Assembly: GCA_026874595.1 (NCBI GenBank)
Contig: CM049317.1
Coordinates: 68,741,118-68,805,117, forward strand
Length of the DNA: 64,000 nt
Source: Sipunculus nudus
Lineage: Eukaryota; Annelida; Sipuncula; Golfingiida; Sipunculidae
Reading direction: 5' to 3'
Numbering within the stretch: position 1 is the first letter of the stretch; the number at the start of each line of letters is the position of its first letter. Positions 36,075 through 47,024 of this stretch are shown piece by piece. The notes below the pieces were generated by a model. The model saw nothing but the letters and a program-made list of their open reading frames with translations. It searched no databases and was not told the DNA's origin. The translations under genes and the position numbers were made by a program.

Positions 36075-36202
36075 TCTATTTATTAATAGCGTAACGCGAT
36101 TTGTGTGATTTTCCGTATCTTCGGATTTTCCGTGGATTTCCGATAACACCCTACGGGTTGTCGTGTTCGCCCCAAACCGTGCGTAGCACGGGTATTTGCT
36201 AG
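36075..36202 (+). mobile_element. 128-bp mini-Helitron
   Basis: Starts TCTATTTATTAATAGCG after an A (36074). Ends with a perfect hairpin CCGTGC-GTA-GCACGG, then GTATTTG and CTAG, followed by T. This is the canonical Helitron structure: 5' TC, a 3' hairpin about 10 bp before CTRR, and insertion between A and T, without terminal inverted repeats. Non-autonomous, moved by a RepHel protein elsewhere. Confidence 0.7.
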
Positions 36203-36555
36203 TTAACTTAAATACAACGAACTTTCAGTGCCCTTCACTCGTCTTTCATGGCGCTGTTGGTTACGCATCGGACTCCTGAGAGAGCGGTCGCTGGTTCTCG
36301 ACTTGTTTTACGATCATGTCATTATATGTTACTATGTTTATACTAATCATTCAAATAATTCTTTCTCCGTTTCTAGATATCAGTTGACAACAAACCAGAG
36401 TTGGCAGAGTTGAAGTGTAAATATATGAAGTGTATTTGTATGAAATAAAGTAGTTCTTACTTGTGTCTTGTTCATTTTTGTGTGTATTTGGTGGAAGTGA
36501 GTGTTATCACCCCAGCTTGCCGCTGTGCGTCTTGAGGGGTAAAGAGCGGTATCTG
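36203..36555. other. No recognisable gene
   Basis: Non-coding flank between the mini-Helitron and the GC-rich inverted repeat. Confidence 0.4.
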
Positions 36556-36606
36556 CCGCGGCTTGGGCGGCGGAACACCATTTCGGCCGCCGGGCTACCT
36601 CATTAC
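36556..36606. repeat. Left arm of a ~50-bp GC-rich inverted repeat
   Basis: Matches the reverse complement of 37896-37945 (shared core GGGCTACCTCATTAC and ACACCATTTCGGCC / GCACCATTTCGGCC). The arms enclose ~1.3 kb containing the SINE and a tandem repeat. Confidence 0.7.
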
Positions 36607-36740
36607 TAGCAGCCGTTCTTCTGGGCTACCTATTTACAACATACACGGCTACATATTAAGTCCAAGCTGGTTAAACCTTAAATGTGAATTTAATCAGTGG
36701 ATCAGTACACACTCACACCTTCAAACAAATTAATCTAAAA

Positions 36741-37000
36741 CCGGCTTCTGTGGCTCAGGGGTAGAGCGCAGGACAGATCAAAGCCGGGAGATCGTGAGTT
36801 CGAATCTCAGCCGAGGCGGTGAAGTTTTTCACGGTCGGCCCCAACCCAGGGTGAGCGCTCTGCAGGCTTAAAGGGAAGGTCGTGCCCATAGGACCGTGTT
36901 TCACTCAAAAACGAGTGCGCCTTTCGGGGGTCTTCGGTGGTATGATTACAAACCCAGAGCCCGCAGGTGCATTAGTCATCGGGCCTGGTTATCGCCAGGA
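36741..37000 (+). mobile_element. tRNA-derived SINE
   Basis: A-box-like GTGGCTCAGGGGTAGAGCG at ~36751 and a B box GAGTTCGAATCTC at ~36797, spaced as in a pol III promoter. A body follows that includes GGTCGGCCCCAACCC. An A-rich tract near 37136-37160 may be the tail. Acceptor-stem pairing is poor, so it is not a functional tRNA. It is a different family from the SINE at 14495. Confidence 0.65.
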
Positions 37001-37214
37001 TATAAAATGAGATGAAGCGTGTGATACTGCCCTGTCACGTAGTTCGAAACCGGAATGGAAATTTGCAGATGTACATATACTTAGTTAAGCTAGCAATAAA
37101 AAAATGGAGGCGGTTACCTCCAACAAAAAATATTAAAAAAAAAAAAAAACAAAAACAAAATCATTTACGCATGCAAGCTACCTTAAACAGAAGTATATCA
37201 TAAACAAATAACAC

Positions 37215-37700
37215 TTTACGCGTTTGTCTGTCTGTCACTCCGTCAGGTTTTCGTTTCCATGCGATAACATTCCTAAATATTATCAGATTTCTTTCATATT
37301 TTGGTCAGTGATTGCTTACCTTGGTTGGGATTGTTTTGAAGTGTCTGGCTTCTGTCTGTCTGTCTGTCAATCTGTGTGTTCGTCTGTCAGGTTTTCGTTT
37401 CCGTGCGGTCACTTTTCTAAATATTATCCGATTTCATTCAAGTGTTGGCCAGTGATTGCTCTCATGCTTAGCTTGGTTGGGATTGGTTTTGAAGTGTCTA
37501 GCTTCTGTCTGTCACTGCGTAAGGTTTTCGTTTCCGTGCGGTAACTTTCATAAATATTATCCGATTTCATTCAAATTTTGGTCAGTGATTGCTCTTATGC
37601 TTATCTTAGTTGGGATTGGTATGGAGTGTCTGGCTTTGGTCGGTCACTCTGCCTGTCAGTCCGGAAGGTTTTCGTTTCCATGCGATAACTTTCCTAAATA
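37215..37700 (+). repeat. Tandem repeat, about four units of ~145 bp
   Basis: Repeats of GTCTGTC…CAGGTTTTCGTTTCCGTGCG, ATAACTTTCCTAAATATTATCC and TTTGGTCAGTGATTGCTCT at ~37225, 37370, 37510 and 37655. Same family as 34740-35110. Plus-strand frames through it are repeat products. Confidence 0.85.
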
Positions 37701-37895
37701 AATTGTCCGCACGGCCGTCCTGTACACAGACCATTTATAATGGCCATCGTGAACATACTCATGATTTTTAATATACACTAGAATTTTCACATTGGATATA
37801 TAATGTATATGACAAATCATATTTTTGAATAATGTCATAAGTCCATATATCTGGTTGATTGAGCTAGCTCTAATTATGATGTAACCGTGTTTGTT

Positions 37896-37945
37896 GTAAT
37901 GAGGTAGCCCGGTGGCCGAAATGGTGCCCCTGCCCAAGCAGCGGC
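37896..37945. repeat. Right arm of the GC-rich inverted repeat
   Basis: Partner of 36556-36606. The following 37946-38090 is GC-rich, with more GGCCGAAAT / GGCCGATAT motifs of the same type. Confidence 0.7.
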
Positions 37946-38557
37946 CGATATGGTTGACTGGCCAGAGTCAGGGCCCATCAGTGGCTCCGTCGGGGATGCG
38001 GCCGCAGTGGATGCACGCTAGGCGCTGGTGGTCGATTTAAGGCCGGCGGCCGATATCGACGGCGGCCGAAATCGCCCTAATTCCCTTGAGAGATGTGACT
38101 TGTGATGTGATATTATTCTTGTTGTGTGACTTGTGATGTGTTATTATTCTTGTGGTGGATGCTTGTAATTCTGTTTTGTATTGATTTGGTTGTTGTTGGT
38201 TGTGATTAGTACTGAAAAAAAGGACTATTGGTGTGTCACCAAGTCAATTCCCGGACAGATCAACTTACGTTCTATACCTTTTATAGCCTGATGTGATCAC
38301 ACAGACGTGTCAGCCGTGTGGTGGTACAGGTCCAGTGGAGTGAGGACCAACCAACAACGAATAAAAAAAGAGTAGGCGAAAAAGGCGGACACCAGTTTTA
38401 TTGGTGTCTCTAACCAAGTGAATACTCGTGAAGCAACCTATCGCGGTGCCGTACAGAGATGAACTCAAGTTCAATATATGTCAATTAGTTCACATGAAAT
38501 ATATAAACATATTTGGATATTGTACTTTAAATACATTTACAATTCGTTGTTTTTAGC

Positions 38558-40385
38558 TCAGCTGACTGTAAGTCATCTGAGCTATACTGATCACCCATTG
38601 TCCGGCGTCCGTCCGGCGGTCCCTCCGTTAATAGGGCACCAGTCGTAACCGTTAGACCTAGAAACTTCTAACTGTACATCCAGGGAGGTCCTGGGCAAAT
38701 CTCCTTGGAAACCCGAAATTAGGTCATAGTGACCTTTATTATGTGACCTACGGGCCGAAAACATGATTTTGAGCACCCAGACGAGGCACGGGGCACAAAT
38801 AGTATCCTTTAGGCCTAGAAACCTCTAACCTGACATTTTTGGGAAATCCCTAGGCAAATGTCCTTGGAAACCCTAAACTAGGTCACTGTGACCTATATTC
38901 TGCGAACTATAGGGAAAAGATGTCATATGAGCACCCTGAATGTCAGATGGGGACAAATCGTATCTATTAGGCCTAGAATCTTCTAACACAATATCCTGGG
39001 AGTTTCTAGGCCAATCTCTTTGGAAACCTGGAATTCGGTCATGGTGACCTATATTTTATTACCTTCGGGCCGAAAACAAGGTTTTTTAGCATCAGAAAGT
39101 CAAATGGGGCATAAATTGAATCGATAAGGCCTAGAATCCTCTAACGTGACATTTTGGGAGGTCATAGGCAAATATCCTTGGAAACCTTAAATTAGGTCCT
39201 GGTGACCTATATTTTATGACCTACAGGCCGAAAACATGATTTCGAGCACCCTGAATGTCAGATGGGGACAAATCGTAAATGTGAGGCCTAGAATCTTCTA
39301 ACTCAATATCCTTGGAGTTTCTAGGCAGATCTCCTTGGAAACCTGAAATTTAGTCATGGTAACCTTTATTTGTGACCTATGGGCCAAAACATGATTGTGA
39401 GCACCCAGACAGATGGGCCACAAATAGTATTAGGCCTAGAATCCTAAAACATGACATCAAGGGAGGTCCTAGGCAAATTGCCCTTAGAAACCTAAAATTA
39501 GGTAACTGTGACCTAAATTATGTGACCTACAGGCTGGAAAACAGGATTTTGAACACCCAAAAAGTCAGGCAGGGCACACATCTTATTTGTTAGGCCTATA
39601 ATCTTCTAATGTAACTTTCGGAGACCTTGGCAAATGTCTGTGGAAAACTGAAATTAGGTCACCGTGACCTATATTCTGCGACCTTTAGGAAAATAAGTCA
39701 TATAAGCACCAGACAGTCAGTCAGGGCACACATTGTATCCGTTAGGCCTAGAATCTTCTTATGTAACATTGTTAGACGTCGAATGTCTTTGGAAAACTGA
39801 AAAAGGTCACTGTGACCTATATTTTGCAACCTCAGAAAAGATTTCATATAAGCACCCTAACAGCCAGACCGGGCACAAATTGTATCCATTAGGCCTGGAA
39901 TCTTTTAACATAAAATTCAGGAGGTCTTAGGTTAGTGTCCTTGGAAACCTGAAATTAGGTCATGGTGACCTATATTGTGTGACCTATGGGCTGAAAAATG
40001 GTTTTGATCACCCAGACAGACTAGGCACAAATTGTATCCATTAGCCCTAGACTCTTCTAAAATGACATTCAGGGAAATCCTTGGCAATTCTCCTTGGAAA
40101 CCTGAAATTGGATCATGGTGACCTTATACTCTGTTAGCTATGGACCAGGAACATGATTTTGAGCACCCAGACAGACAGGGTACAAATTGTATCCATTTTC
40201 CTTGGAACCTTCCATTGTGAAATCCAGGGGGTCCTGGGCAGGTGTCCTATGAATCCAGAAATGTTTATTTTCTGTCCATTTTTTCAATACAGGAACTTTA
40301 GCCATATGGTATTCTCACAGACAATATATAACATTAAAAAAAATGAGCACCCAAAAATTAGCTGAGCGTCATGGCCCATGGGCCA
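38558..40385 (+). mobile_element. ~1.8-kb repeat element made of about ten degenerate 150-175-bp units
   Basis: Left end TAGCTCAGCTGACTGTAAG, right end TTAGCTGAGCGTCATGG followed by the palindrome TGGCCCATGGGCCA. Between them about ten units repeat the blocks TAGGCCTAGAATCTTCTAAC, TCCTTGGAAACCTGAAATTA, GGTCATGGTGACCTATATT and AGCACCCAGACAG (T-A-G-G-T-C block near 38715, 38891, 39038, 39198, 39353, 39501, 39657, 39806, 39958, 40112). No protein. Superfamily unclear; the ends are partly inverted (AGCTCAGC / GCTGAGCT-like). Copies are also at 28590 and 29535. Confidence 0.65.
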
Positions 40386-41160
40386 CTTGTTGATTCTTAC
40401 AGCTTTTGTGCACAAATAACCAGCTTTTTATTCGAATAAAGAAAAAATCACCTTGAAGGTACCGTCGACGAGCCATCGCTTGGCCCTGCTAAGCAGCCTC
40501 ATAAGAGGATATGACCAGATGTCTCCTTGGTCACACGTGAACATCCACAACATGGAGATCCTCAGGAATGTAGATGAAGTTCAGTTCGAAATCCAGGCTT
40601 TTTGGTTGAGGGGGTCTGCGTCCCTGCCTGTATCTGTTTCCGATCCTGCAAAGGTAACTCTTGGGAACAGGATCCGGAACCCTGTGTCCATTTAGCGAAT
40701 GAATAAAATGATAAACGGATAACAATAGTTTGTATTTGAAAGAACAATATTTTTTATAAACGTTGATGGAATATTGACATTTAGATATAGTATAATTATA
40801 TCGCATAAGCAAAGCTAAGCGGATGCACGTTTTGTTGCTAGAGTCCATCGACAGCTTTCGTAAAGGTATTTTGTACATATTATATACGTATTATATACAA
40901 CATTATGATAGAAGATGACTATATTTAGAAATATATATTACCCACTATGATCTGCTCTGCGTTGGTGTAGGCCGACTTGAACGGGTGGGCTTTTAGCCTG
41001 GTCTTTAAACTGTCCTAACCGCTTTGACCTTGGTCGCCTTTCCTGCAGTGGGAGGGTGGGGTGTCGAGCAATCTCATTAACAAACCATTTCGTTAACATT
41101 AAAAAAAGATGAAAGATGACCAAATGGAACGTAACGAGGTGTCTTGAATTATAGGAGGAC
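40386..41160. other. No recognisable gene
   Basis: Mixed composition, non-coding. Frames of up to 115 codons on the minus strand (40531-40878) have no domain. Confidence 0.4.
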
Positions 41161-41169
41161 TATCGAGGC

Positions 41170-41885
41170 TTGTTGACTATCGAAGTAGGAGGAAATGCCT
41201 TATTCCTGATCTTTCTTGACGTGAAAGTTTATATTCCTATTAATTCAAAGATCGGCGTGGAATGTAATAACGGGAAAACCCCGAAATGCTGTGGTGTTCT
41301 TTCTCACAGAGTCATTCCGAAAACGGACTCCAGCAACAATTCAATAGATGTTTATTCCGCCCCAGCTCAAATACCAACTGACTGGAATTCCCAAGAATAC
41401 TTGAGACAAGAACTACGCGCATGGGCCCTGGTTACCTCATTATAACAACAGAACATGCAGCAATTAATCTGATGTTGTTCTTGTTCTACCAGTTTTCTGT
41501 ATACATTAAATCATTTACCCTGCCTGTAGATGTCGCTACCAGCAATGCACACAGGTTTTACGCGTTAATACAAATGTTTAATTCTAGATGTCGCCATGAT
41601 CATTACAATGCCTGGCGACTTTGACTCGTATTGATGAAAAATAACGCCGCAAGTTGGCCAAACCGTGTACTAACGAAATAAATGCCAAAATTATCGGAGT
41701 AGAGGAAAATGCCTTAAATTTGATCTTTCTTGACGTAAAAGTTAATATTCCTGTCAATTCAGAGGTCGGCGTGGAATGTATTGACGGGAAAACCCGACAT
41801 GCCGGGTGACTTGAACTCAGATTGAGGGAAAGATATTGCCGCCTGTTGGCCAAACCGTGTACTAACGAAATAAATGCCAAATTTA
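41170..41885 (+). repeat. Partial tandem duplication with ~190-bp unit
   Basis: GAGGTCGGCGTGGAATGTA, GACGGGAAAACCC, TTGGCCAAACCGTGTACT and AACGAAATAAATGCCAAA recur: one partial copy at 41178-41290, a second set at 41610-41700 and 41700-41880. It looks like a non-coding repeat with an unrelated insert at ~41295-41600. Confidence 0.6.
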
Positions 41886-42439
41886 TTAGTTATTATTATA
41901 TTGCATGTTTAGTACCAGTTAAAATAGAATATATCCATGATATAACATTTTTTTTTATTACTGGCTCTATGATGTTTTGACGGAATAGAAATTTATTTTT
42001 CTCAGTAACAGTAAATTAAAAGCAACTACGTAATGAAGAAAATATATTTTATTCAAAAGCAAAAAAATCCACATGAAATGCAAATGAAATAATAAAACAC
42101 GCAATATATAAACATTATATACATGTTTTATATGAAGGTATTTTAACTGAATAAAATACACAACTAAAACATTGTTTGTTTTATTTTTTCTAGCTCACAA
42201 ACAAGCACCTCCAGAAAGAATAAAGGAATGTACATATTTAAATCGAAAAGATATAAATGTCCACATGAGATTATAATTAAATATAAAATACATGCAGTGT
42301 ATATCAATTATACACACACACATGTATGTATATATATACATGAAGGTGTTCTGACAGAACATAATACATACAGCTGACATGTACAATTTGCCGTTGTCAC
42401 TTAGTGTGGCATATATATGCCTGTGCACTCCGCCAACAG

Positions 42440-43380
42440 TTCCTTCGCCTCGCGCAGAGTTGCAGCGTTGTTTTGCGTCTTCCCGATGTACTCTTCCCAA
42501 CAGTCAAAAAGTTTTACCTGCACAACCATGTAGGTGGTTCATTGGTATCGGGAAGTAGTCCCGGTCTCGAAGTTGAGGACCACGCCCAGAAACTGGACGG
42601 ACTTGGTGGGAGTAAGCTGAGACTTGTCCCCATTGACAAGAAACCCAAAGTTCTGTAACAAAGAAAGATCCTGGGTCCTGTGGTGAAGTATTTTGGAGCG
42701 ATCGACCGCATGAATAAGCCAATCGTCCAGATACGGTAAGACCGATATGCTCGTCGAGCGGAGATGGGAAGTGACAGTGTGTACGATTATGGTAAACATC
42801 CACGGGGCCACATTGATGCCAAACGGGAGAGCGCGGAACTGAAAGATGCGGTCCCGTAAGGCAAATCGAAGAAATGGCTGAGGGGACGGATTAATGGTAC
42901 GTAAAAATACGCATCCGTGAGATCGATTTTGAACGCCCAATCCAGCCCTCGGATGGTCTGGAGCACCGCATGAATATTGTACATTTTGAACAGAGGTGGG
43001 GCAATGTATGAATTCAGGTGCTTGAGGTCGATGATGGGCCGCCATTTGCCGTGAGGACCAGGAAAATCCGAGAATAAAAAACCCCGGAGTGGTAGGGGAA
43101 ACCTCCAGAATCGCTTGCTTGACAATCATAGCGTGAATGGCCTCCTCCAGAGCGAGCCGTTTGACGGGGTCCGGAGGTGGTGATGTGATAGACGGGTGAA
43201 GTGTGTGCGGTGGAACATTTAAAAACGTAATACGGAAACCAAACTTTACGGTGCTAGGAATTAACGGTGCGACGTGATCTGCGCCCAAGCCGGAAAATGA
43301 TCTTTGAGGTGGGCGCCTTAGGGAACGATGGAGTCATTTTCGTGATCGAAGTCCGGGCGATCGCACCTTCTTTCGCCCTT
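42440..43380 (-). pseudogene. DIRS-type retrotransposon reverse transcriptase relic 1
   Basis: Minus-strand translation in two or three frames gives an RT of the DIRS order. An N-terminal block ends KQAILEVSPTTPGF (~43100), then KWRPIIDLKHLNSYI, AFKIDLTDAYFYVPL (catalytic Asp region), FQFRALPFGINVAPW, the active-site LPYLDDWLIHA (~42730) and SVQFLGVVLNFET (~42570). DIRS elements use a tyrosine recombinase instead of an integrase, and no recombinase is seen here. Frameshifts near 43080 and 42870 break it. The orientation matches the second relic at 43965. Confidence 0.8.
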
Positions 43381-43964
43381 CGGTCTGCTCTGCCTACATC
43401 ACAATGATCATCCGGAATGGTTTCTGGATGACTCCTTCCCCCTTTCCCGCATTTTATCTCCGTGATGTCCGACTCCAGGATTCTGGACTCTACGCTATGG
43501 GTCCTGTTGTTGCTGCCGGTGAGCTCGTCGCCTTCTCACAGTCAAGCCCTCCATCATCATCCGTTCCTGTGACATCGTCTACTGCTTCGTCTTCGCTCCA
43601 GTGATGATTCTTCTCGTTCCCGCTGCTTCATGGTTTGTTTCCCCTCCCCCAAGGGTTATCTGTCATTTCCCATTAATACAGAAACAGCTCACAATTATGT
43701 TTACGTAATAACCCCCCCCCCCCCCACATCCATTTCCCTTCCCGTGAATGGTGGTTTTGTTAGTAAACTGTTGTGAGCTCTACTGTATTACAAAAAGCCC
43801 CCCCCCCCCCCCCTCCAAGTTCTCTTTCGTGCTCCAAAGAAAGTCATTACCGGAAACGGAATTGTGACCTAGATACACGGGAATGAGGCGGAATGGGCGA
43901 TAATAGGCCCAATAAGGAAAAAAATTTGTTGGCTTACCCTGGCGTGTAAACTACTCACAGAGAA
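43381..43964. other. DIRS flank with a small inverted repeat and two poly-C tracts
   Basis: Poly-C tracts are at ~43709-43723 and ~43799-43812. AATACAG…GCTCACAA…GTTTAC (43674-43703) is inverted at 43764-43790 (GTAAAC…GTGAGC…CTGTATT). No protein could be read confidently. Confidence 0.4.
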
Positions 43965-44111
43965 AATTCGGCCGTCATAATAGGGAAAGAACCTGGGCCC
44001 TTTGTAGTAGGAGATGAGAGCGAGCAGCCGCATGAACCAGTCAATCGTCCAGACACGGTAAGACTGATATGCCCGGCGAACGGTGAGGGGCAGTGACGGT
44101 GCGAACAAGGG
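43965..44111 (-). pseudogene. DIRS RT relic 2, downstream half
   Basis: Homologous to 42690-42790 of relic 1: GHISLTVSGRLTGSCG here against EHIGLTVSGRLAYSCG in the shifted frame. The similarity stops at 44111, where the DNA transposon begins, and resumes at 48169. Confidence 0.7.
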
Positions 44112-44682
44112 TGTATCTAAAACCCGGAGATCTCCGGCCGGAGATCAAAATAAACCCGGAGATCGCGATATCTTAATTAATAAGGCAGCAATAAGTATTA
44201 AACGTTCCCCTTGACATTTCTAAAAGACATCCGCATCGAATATGATACTTAATTTGCAAGTGCACAAAGTATTTATTCAGTTATCCACGGAAACCTCACC
44301 CGGAGACCACCCGGAGATCGTCCGGAGACCGCCATCTTGCCCGGAGATCCGCCAATGAGTGCTTCCCACTGATTCCCACTCGCCACAACAGATGCCGCCA
44401 CATACATGTCTGACTTCCCCGCTCTGATATGTTATATCGTTTACGAGTCTAATTGATTGGAACTGTCACTAAAATACGTTTATTGTTTAAAAAACTGTTT
44501 AATACACTAATCATATATTCTGTTTACCAATTTTCTATTTCTGTAAACTTTGGTATAAAGGGTATGCATTAAACATGGAAATAGAGAAATTATAAAACAA
44601 ATAAAATAGTATGTCAAATATGTGGTTTACTTAATATTGAAATATCGAAATTATAAAAAAAAATATAAAAACTCTGTCAAAA
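44112..44682. repeat. Left terminal inverted repeat of the 4-kb transposon
   Basis: About 570 bp; matches the reverse complement of ~47428-48159 nearly throughout. Rich in CCCGGAGATC / CCGGAGACC motifs at the outer end. Confidence 0.85.
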
Positions 44683-44970
44683 ACAGCGTATCCAGTTAGA
44701 TTATGATGTTTTGGCTAATTGGCACAAGAGCACCTAAAGGGCATCTACCTCATAGCCGCGTTATTTGTTTTTACTTAAAAATAATTGCATTACAGTTTAT
44801 TTAGTGGACCGCTGCATTCCAGCTCTGGGAAACCAACGTATCCAGTTAGAAAATGGTTTTTGGCTAATTGGCATATGAGCACCTAAAGGGTACCTGCCTC
44901 ATAGCCGCGTAATTTGTTTTAACTTTATAATGATTGCATTATATTCTCTGTATTTCTGCTCTGGGAATGC
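44683..44970. repeat. Subterminal tandem duplication, two ~145-bp copies
   Basis: GCGTATCCAGTTAGA, TTTTGGCTAATTGGCA, GAGCACCTAAAGGG and CCTCATAGCCGCGT occur in order at 44686-44760 and again at 44836-44912. Present only inside the left end. Confidence 0.85.
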
Positions 44971-44974
44971 ATAT

Positions 44975-45300
44975 TCATTGTTTGCAGAGGATACATGTAA
45001 AGACGTAATCCTCCGATATATCTTCAGGTACATTTGCACAAATATTATGCCACCATTTATCACACATTGAACATGTTATCATATTTCCATAAAAATTGTC
45101 AGGATATTTGCATGGACAGTGGAATACTATCTCAAGGTGCACATGTTTAACCTTGACAGGCCGTTTTCGCTGAATTTTTGGAAAAGGTGTGAAATTTTTT
45201 TGCTCTAAACAGTTTTTTAAATGGGTTCTCATTCTATTTTCATCATATACCAAGTCACTAATTTTATCATTTAACCAACTGTTCAGCCTATTGTTGGAAA
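44975..45300 (-). pseudogene. PHD-finger C-terminus of the transposon protein
   Basis: In the same frame as the Ulp1 block upstream but separated from it by an in-frame TAA at 45302-45304. Residues include FHCPCKYPDN, ITCSMCDKWWHNICANVP and YVFTCILCKQ-stop: a Cys4-His-Cys3 zinc-binding pattern with the WWH motif typical of PHD fingers. Such domains read histone tails, so it may aim the protein at chromatin. Here it is the last domain of a broken frame. Confidence 0.75.
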
Positions 45301-45301
45301 A

Positions 45302-45870
45302 TTAAACCGCGTTGGCGATCGCATATACCCCACAATCTGAGTTATTATTCTGCAACACGGCATTCACTACCGAAACATGTAATTTAGATTGCTCCAAAAT
45401 GTAGATTTGGCAAAGCTGTATTTCTGTTGAGGAAGTAAGACTCTTTGCAGCCCCACGCAAACTATCTGTTATAAACAGACCCCTCTCATCATGTGGGACC
45501 GATATAAGCCAATGTGAATGTCCAGTGAAATGTATTTGTACACACGGGCCTTTTCGAGAACTTATATTTTTAAAACCTGTTTCTGGCACGATCCATTTGT
45601 TTCGTTCATCATTGAAGCAAGGTGTTAGAGTAGTATCTTGGAATCCGATTATTTCTGGATATTGTTTTTGTAAAATTATTTGCGCAGCACGGATATGCTT
45701 ATCAGAAAGCCAAGAATCGTTTTCTATTTCTCTTTTGTTTTGAACTGTTAGTCCGAATTCATGCAGCCATTACCTCGCTCGACACGTCTCCTTTTCTGGC
45801 GAATAATGTACTAAAATTAGCGATATCGGATTTGCCTTTCTCTTTTTAACTGAAACGTTGTTTTCTAACG
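45302..45870 (-). pseudogene. Ulp1/C48-type cysteine protease domain of the transposon protein
   Basis: The frame gives WLHEFGLTV, WLSDKHIRAAQIIL, then HFTGHSHWLISV (catalytic His), LFITDSL (Asp) and LQNNNSDCGVYAIANAV (oxyanion Gln and nucleophile Cys in DCG): the SUMO-protease (Ulp1/SENP) order with all catalytic residues. An in-frame TAA lies before WLHEFGL (~45765), and the frame joins the Lys-rich linker only after a shift within a poly-T tract at ~45908-45919. In family proteins this domain removes ubiquitin-like modifiers or processes polyproteins; its role in transposition is unknown. Confidence 0.8.
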
Positions 45871-45878
45871 TCGGCAAT

Positions 45879-46390
45879 TTATTTCGTTTTAGCGAGAGTC
45901 GATTCCTTTTTTTTTTTTGTTTTTGTTGGTGTTATATCTTCGGGGATTACTTTACGAATTTTGCTTAGCGGGCGATTACATTCGTCAGAGGTCTCACAAT
46001 GTTCCTGGGTTATTTTATTTGTGGTCTGTTTTGGTGTAGAGGACGCACTTATTTCAAAAGATTGTGTATCGATAATGCTTTCCGGCATCCCTACTGGACT
46101 ACAATTAGGAGCTGGAAGCAAGGATGAACTGTCGTCTTTACTTTTTTCTTTACTGTTACTATTACTCTCGCCAAAATCAAGTCTAATTCTCATTCGTTTC
46201 CGTTCTGAATTTTTCAAAATTGATTTCGGTGTTTTTTTAACTGTAACATTATTTAATGGGGTTTTTGCGGGGGTTGCTAGTGTCTTAATTTTATCAACAG
46301 TACCCTGTTTAGTCTTCTTTTGTTTCGAAACGGGAACCGGGTCATCTATCTCGGGAGATTGCATGCAGAGATCTATCTCTAGTCGAGGTT
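45879..46390 (-). pseudogene. Lys/Ser/Thr-rich linker of the transposon protein
   Basis: About 160 codons, hydrophilic and basic (PVSKQKKTKQGT, KTPKSILKNSERKRMRIRL, TKTKKKKES), probably disordered with nuclear-localisation-type clusters. It follows the SWIM block after a TGA-TAA pair and a likely one-base shift near 46375-46394, and runs into the Ulp1 block through a frameshift in its poly-A (minus) tract. Confidence 0.65.
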
Positions 46391-46391
46391 A

Positions 46392-46780
46392 TCATGGAAA
46401 CATCGGTATCGGGAGCAGCTTAAAATCGTACATGAAATCTGATTTTCTCGGCTGTTTTCTACCCGTTTTTCTAGCAACCCTTTCCTTACTACGCCGAGAC
46501 ATTGGTAAAACATTTAGTTTGCGTTTTTGATCGATTACATCCATACCTATAGATTTCCTGGCTGCAAGAATATGGTAGCAAATATTTGTTGCTGCGCACT
46601 GACATTTTTCTTTAGGGAAAGGAGTTACCGCATATTTATTGTCATTTTTGCCCTCCACAATGAAAGTACCAAATTTCGCAATGAATTCTATTTTCCCGTT
46701 ATTGATTATATCTTGTGCCCTTTCAATTTGTGTCAGGTTCTTTCTAATGAATTCCGAATTTATGTTTTCCTCTTTTTTAT
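46392..46780 (-). pseudogene. SWIM zinc-finger block of the transposon protein
   Basis: Continuous frame EFIRKNLTQIERAQDII … FGTFIVEGKND … FPKEKCQCAATNICYHILAARKSIG. CQCAATNICYHI is the CxCxnCxH SWIM pattern found C-terminal to MULE transposase cores, where it binds DNA or protein. It ends RRSKERVARKTGRKQPRKSD, a basic tail. The N-terminal part continues in another fragment at 46824-47024. Confidence 0.75.
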
Positions 46781-46823
46781 CTCCGCATCAGCATGCAACA
46801 AATCTGATTGAAGTGACGGGGGA

Positions 46824-47024
46824 TCAGACATGAACTGGTTTATATTGTTTTTTTACCTTTTCAACTATTAGTCCCGGGGCGCAAGTACCATTGCGGAATG
46901 GTTGATCCTCAGGGTTTTCTAATAAATGCATATATTCCGACTTTAAATAATAGGAACCTAAATTACAATAACCCCGCAAAATTTCTTTCAGATAATAATT
47001 TTGAAGATAATAAAAGTGGGCCAT
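46824..47024 (-). pseudogene. N-terminal remnant of the transposon protein
   Basis: Translates as AHFYYLQNYYLKEILRGYC, GSYYLKSEYMHLLENPEDQP and APGLIVEKVKKQ. It stands where sequence just after a MULE transposase core would be expected. A TTTTTTTACC acceptor-like stretch lies between it and the SWIM block. No catalytic Asp/Glu cluster is visible upstream before the TIR, so the core is deleted. Confidence 0.5.

Noticed and set aside
36741-36830. Functional tRNA gene
   Set aside because: A and B boxes are present, but the acceptor stem does not pair properly and a SINE body follows; same for 14660-14726.
38558-40385. CRISPR-like array
   Set aside because: Units are contiguous degenerate tandem repeats without unique spacers, in a eukaryotic genome.
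43674-43790. Small inverted repeat between two poly-C tracts as a terminal repeat of DIRS
   Set aside because: Imperfect and not linked to any second copy; DIRS termini cannot be shown from it.
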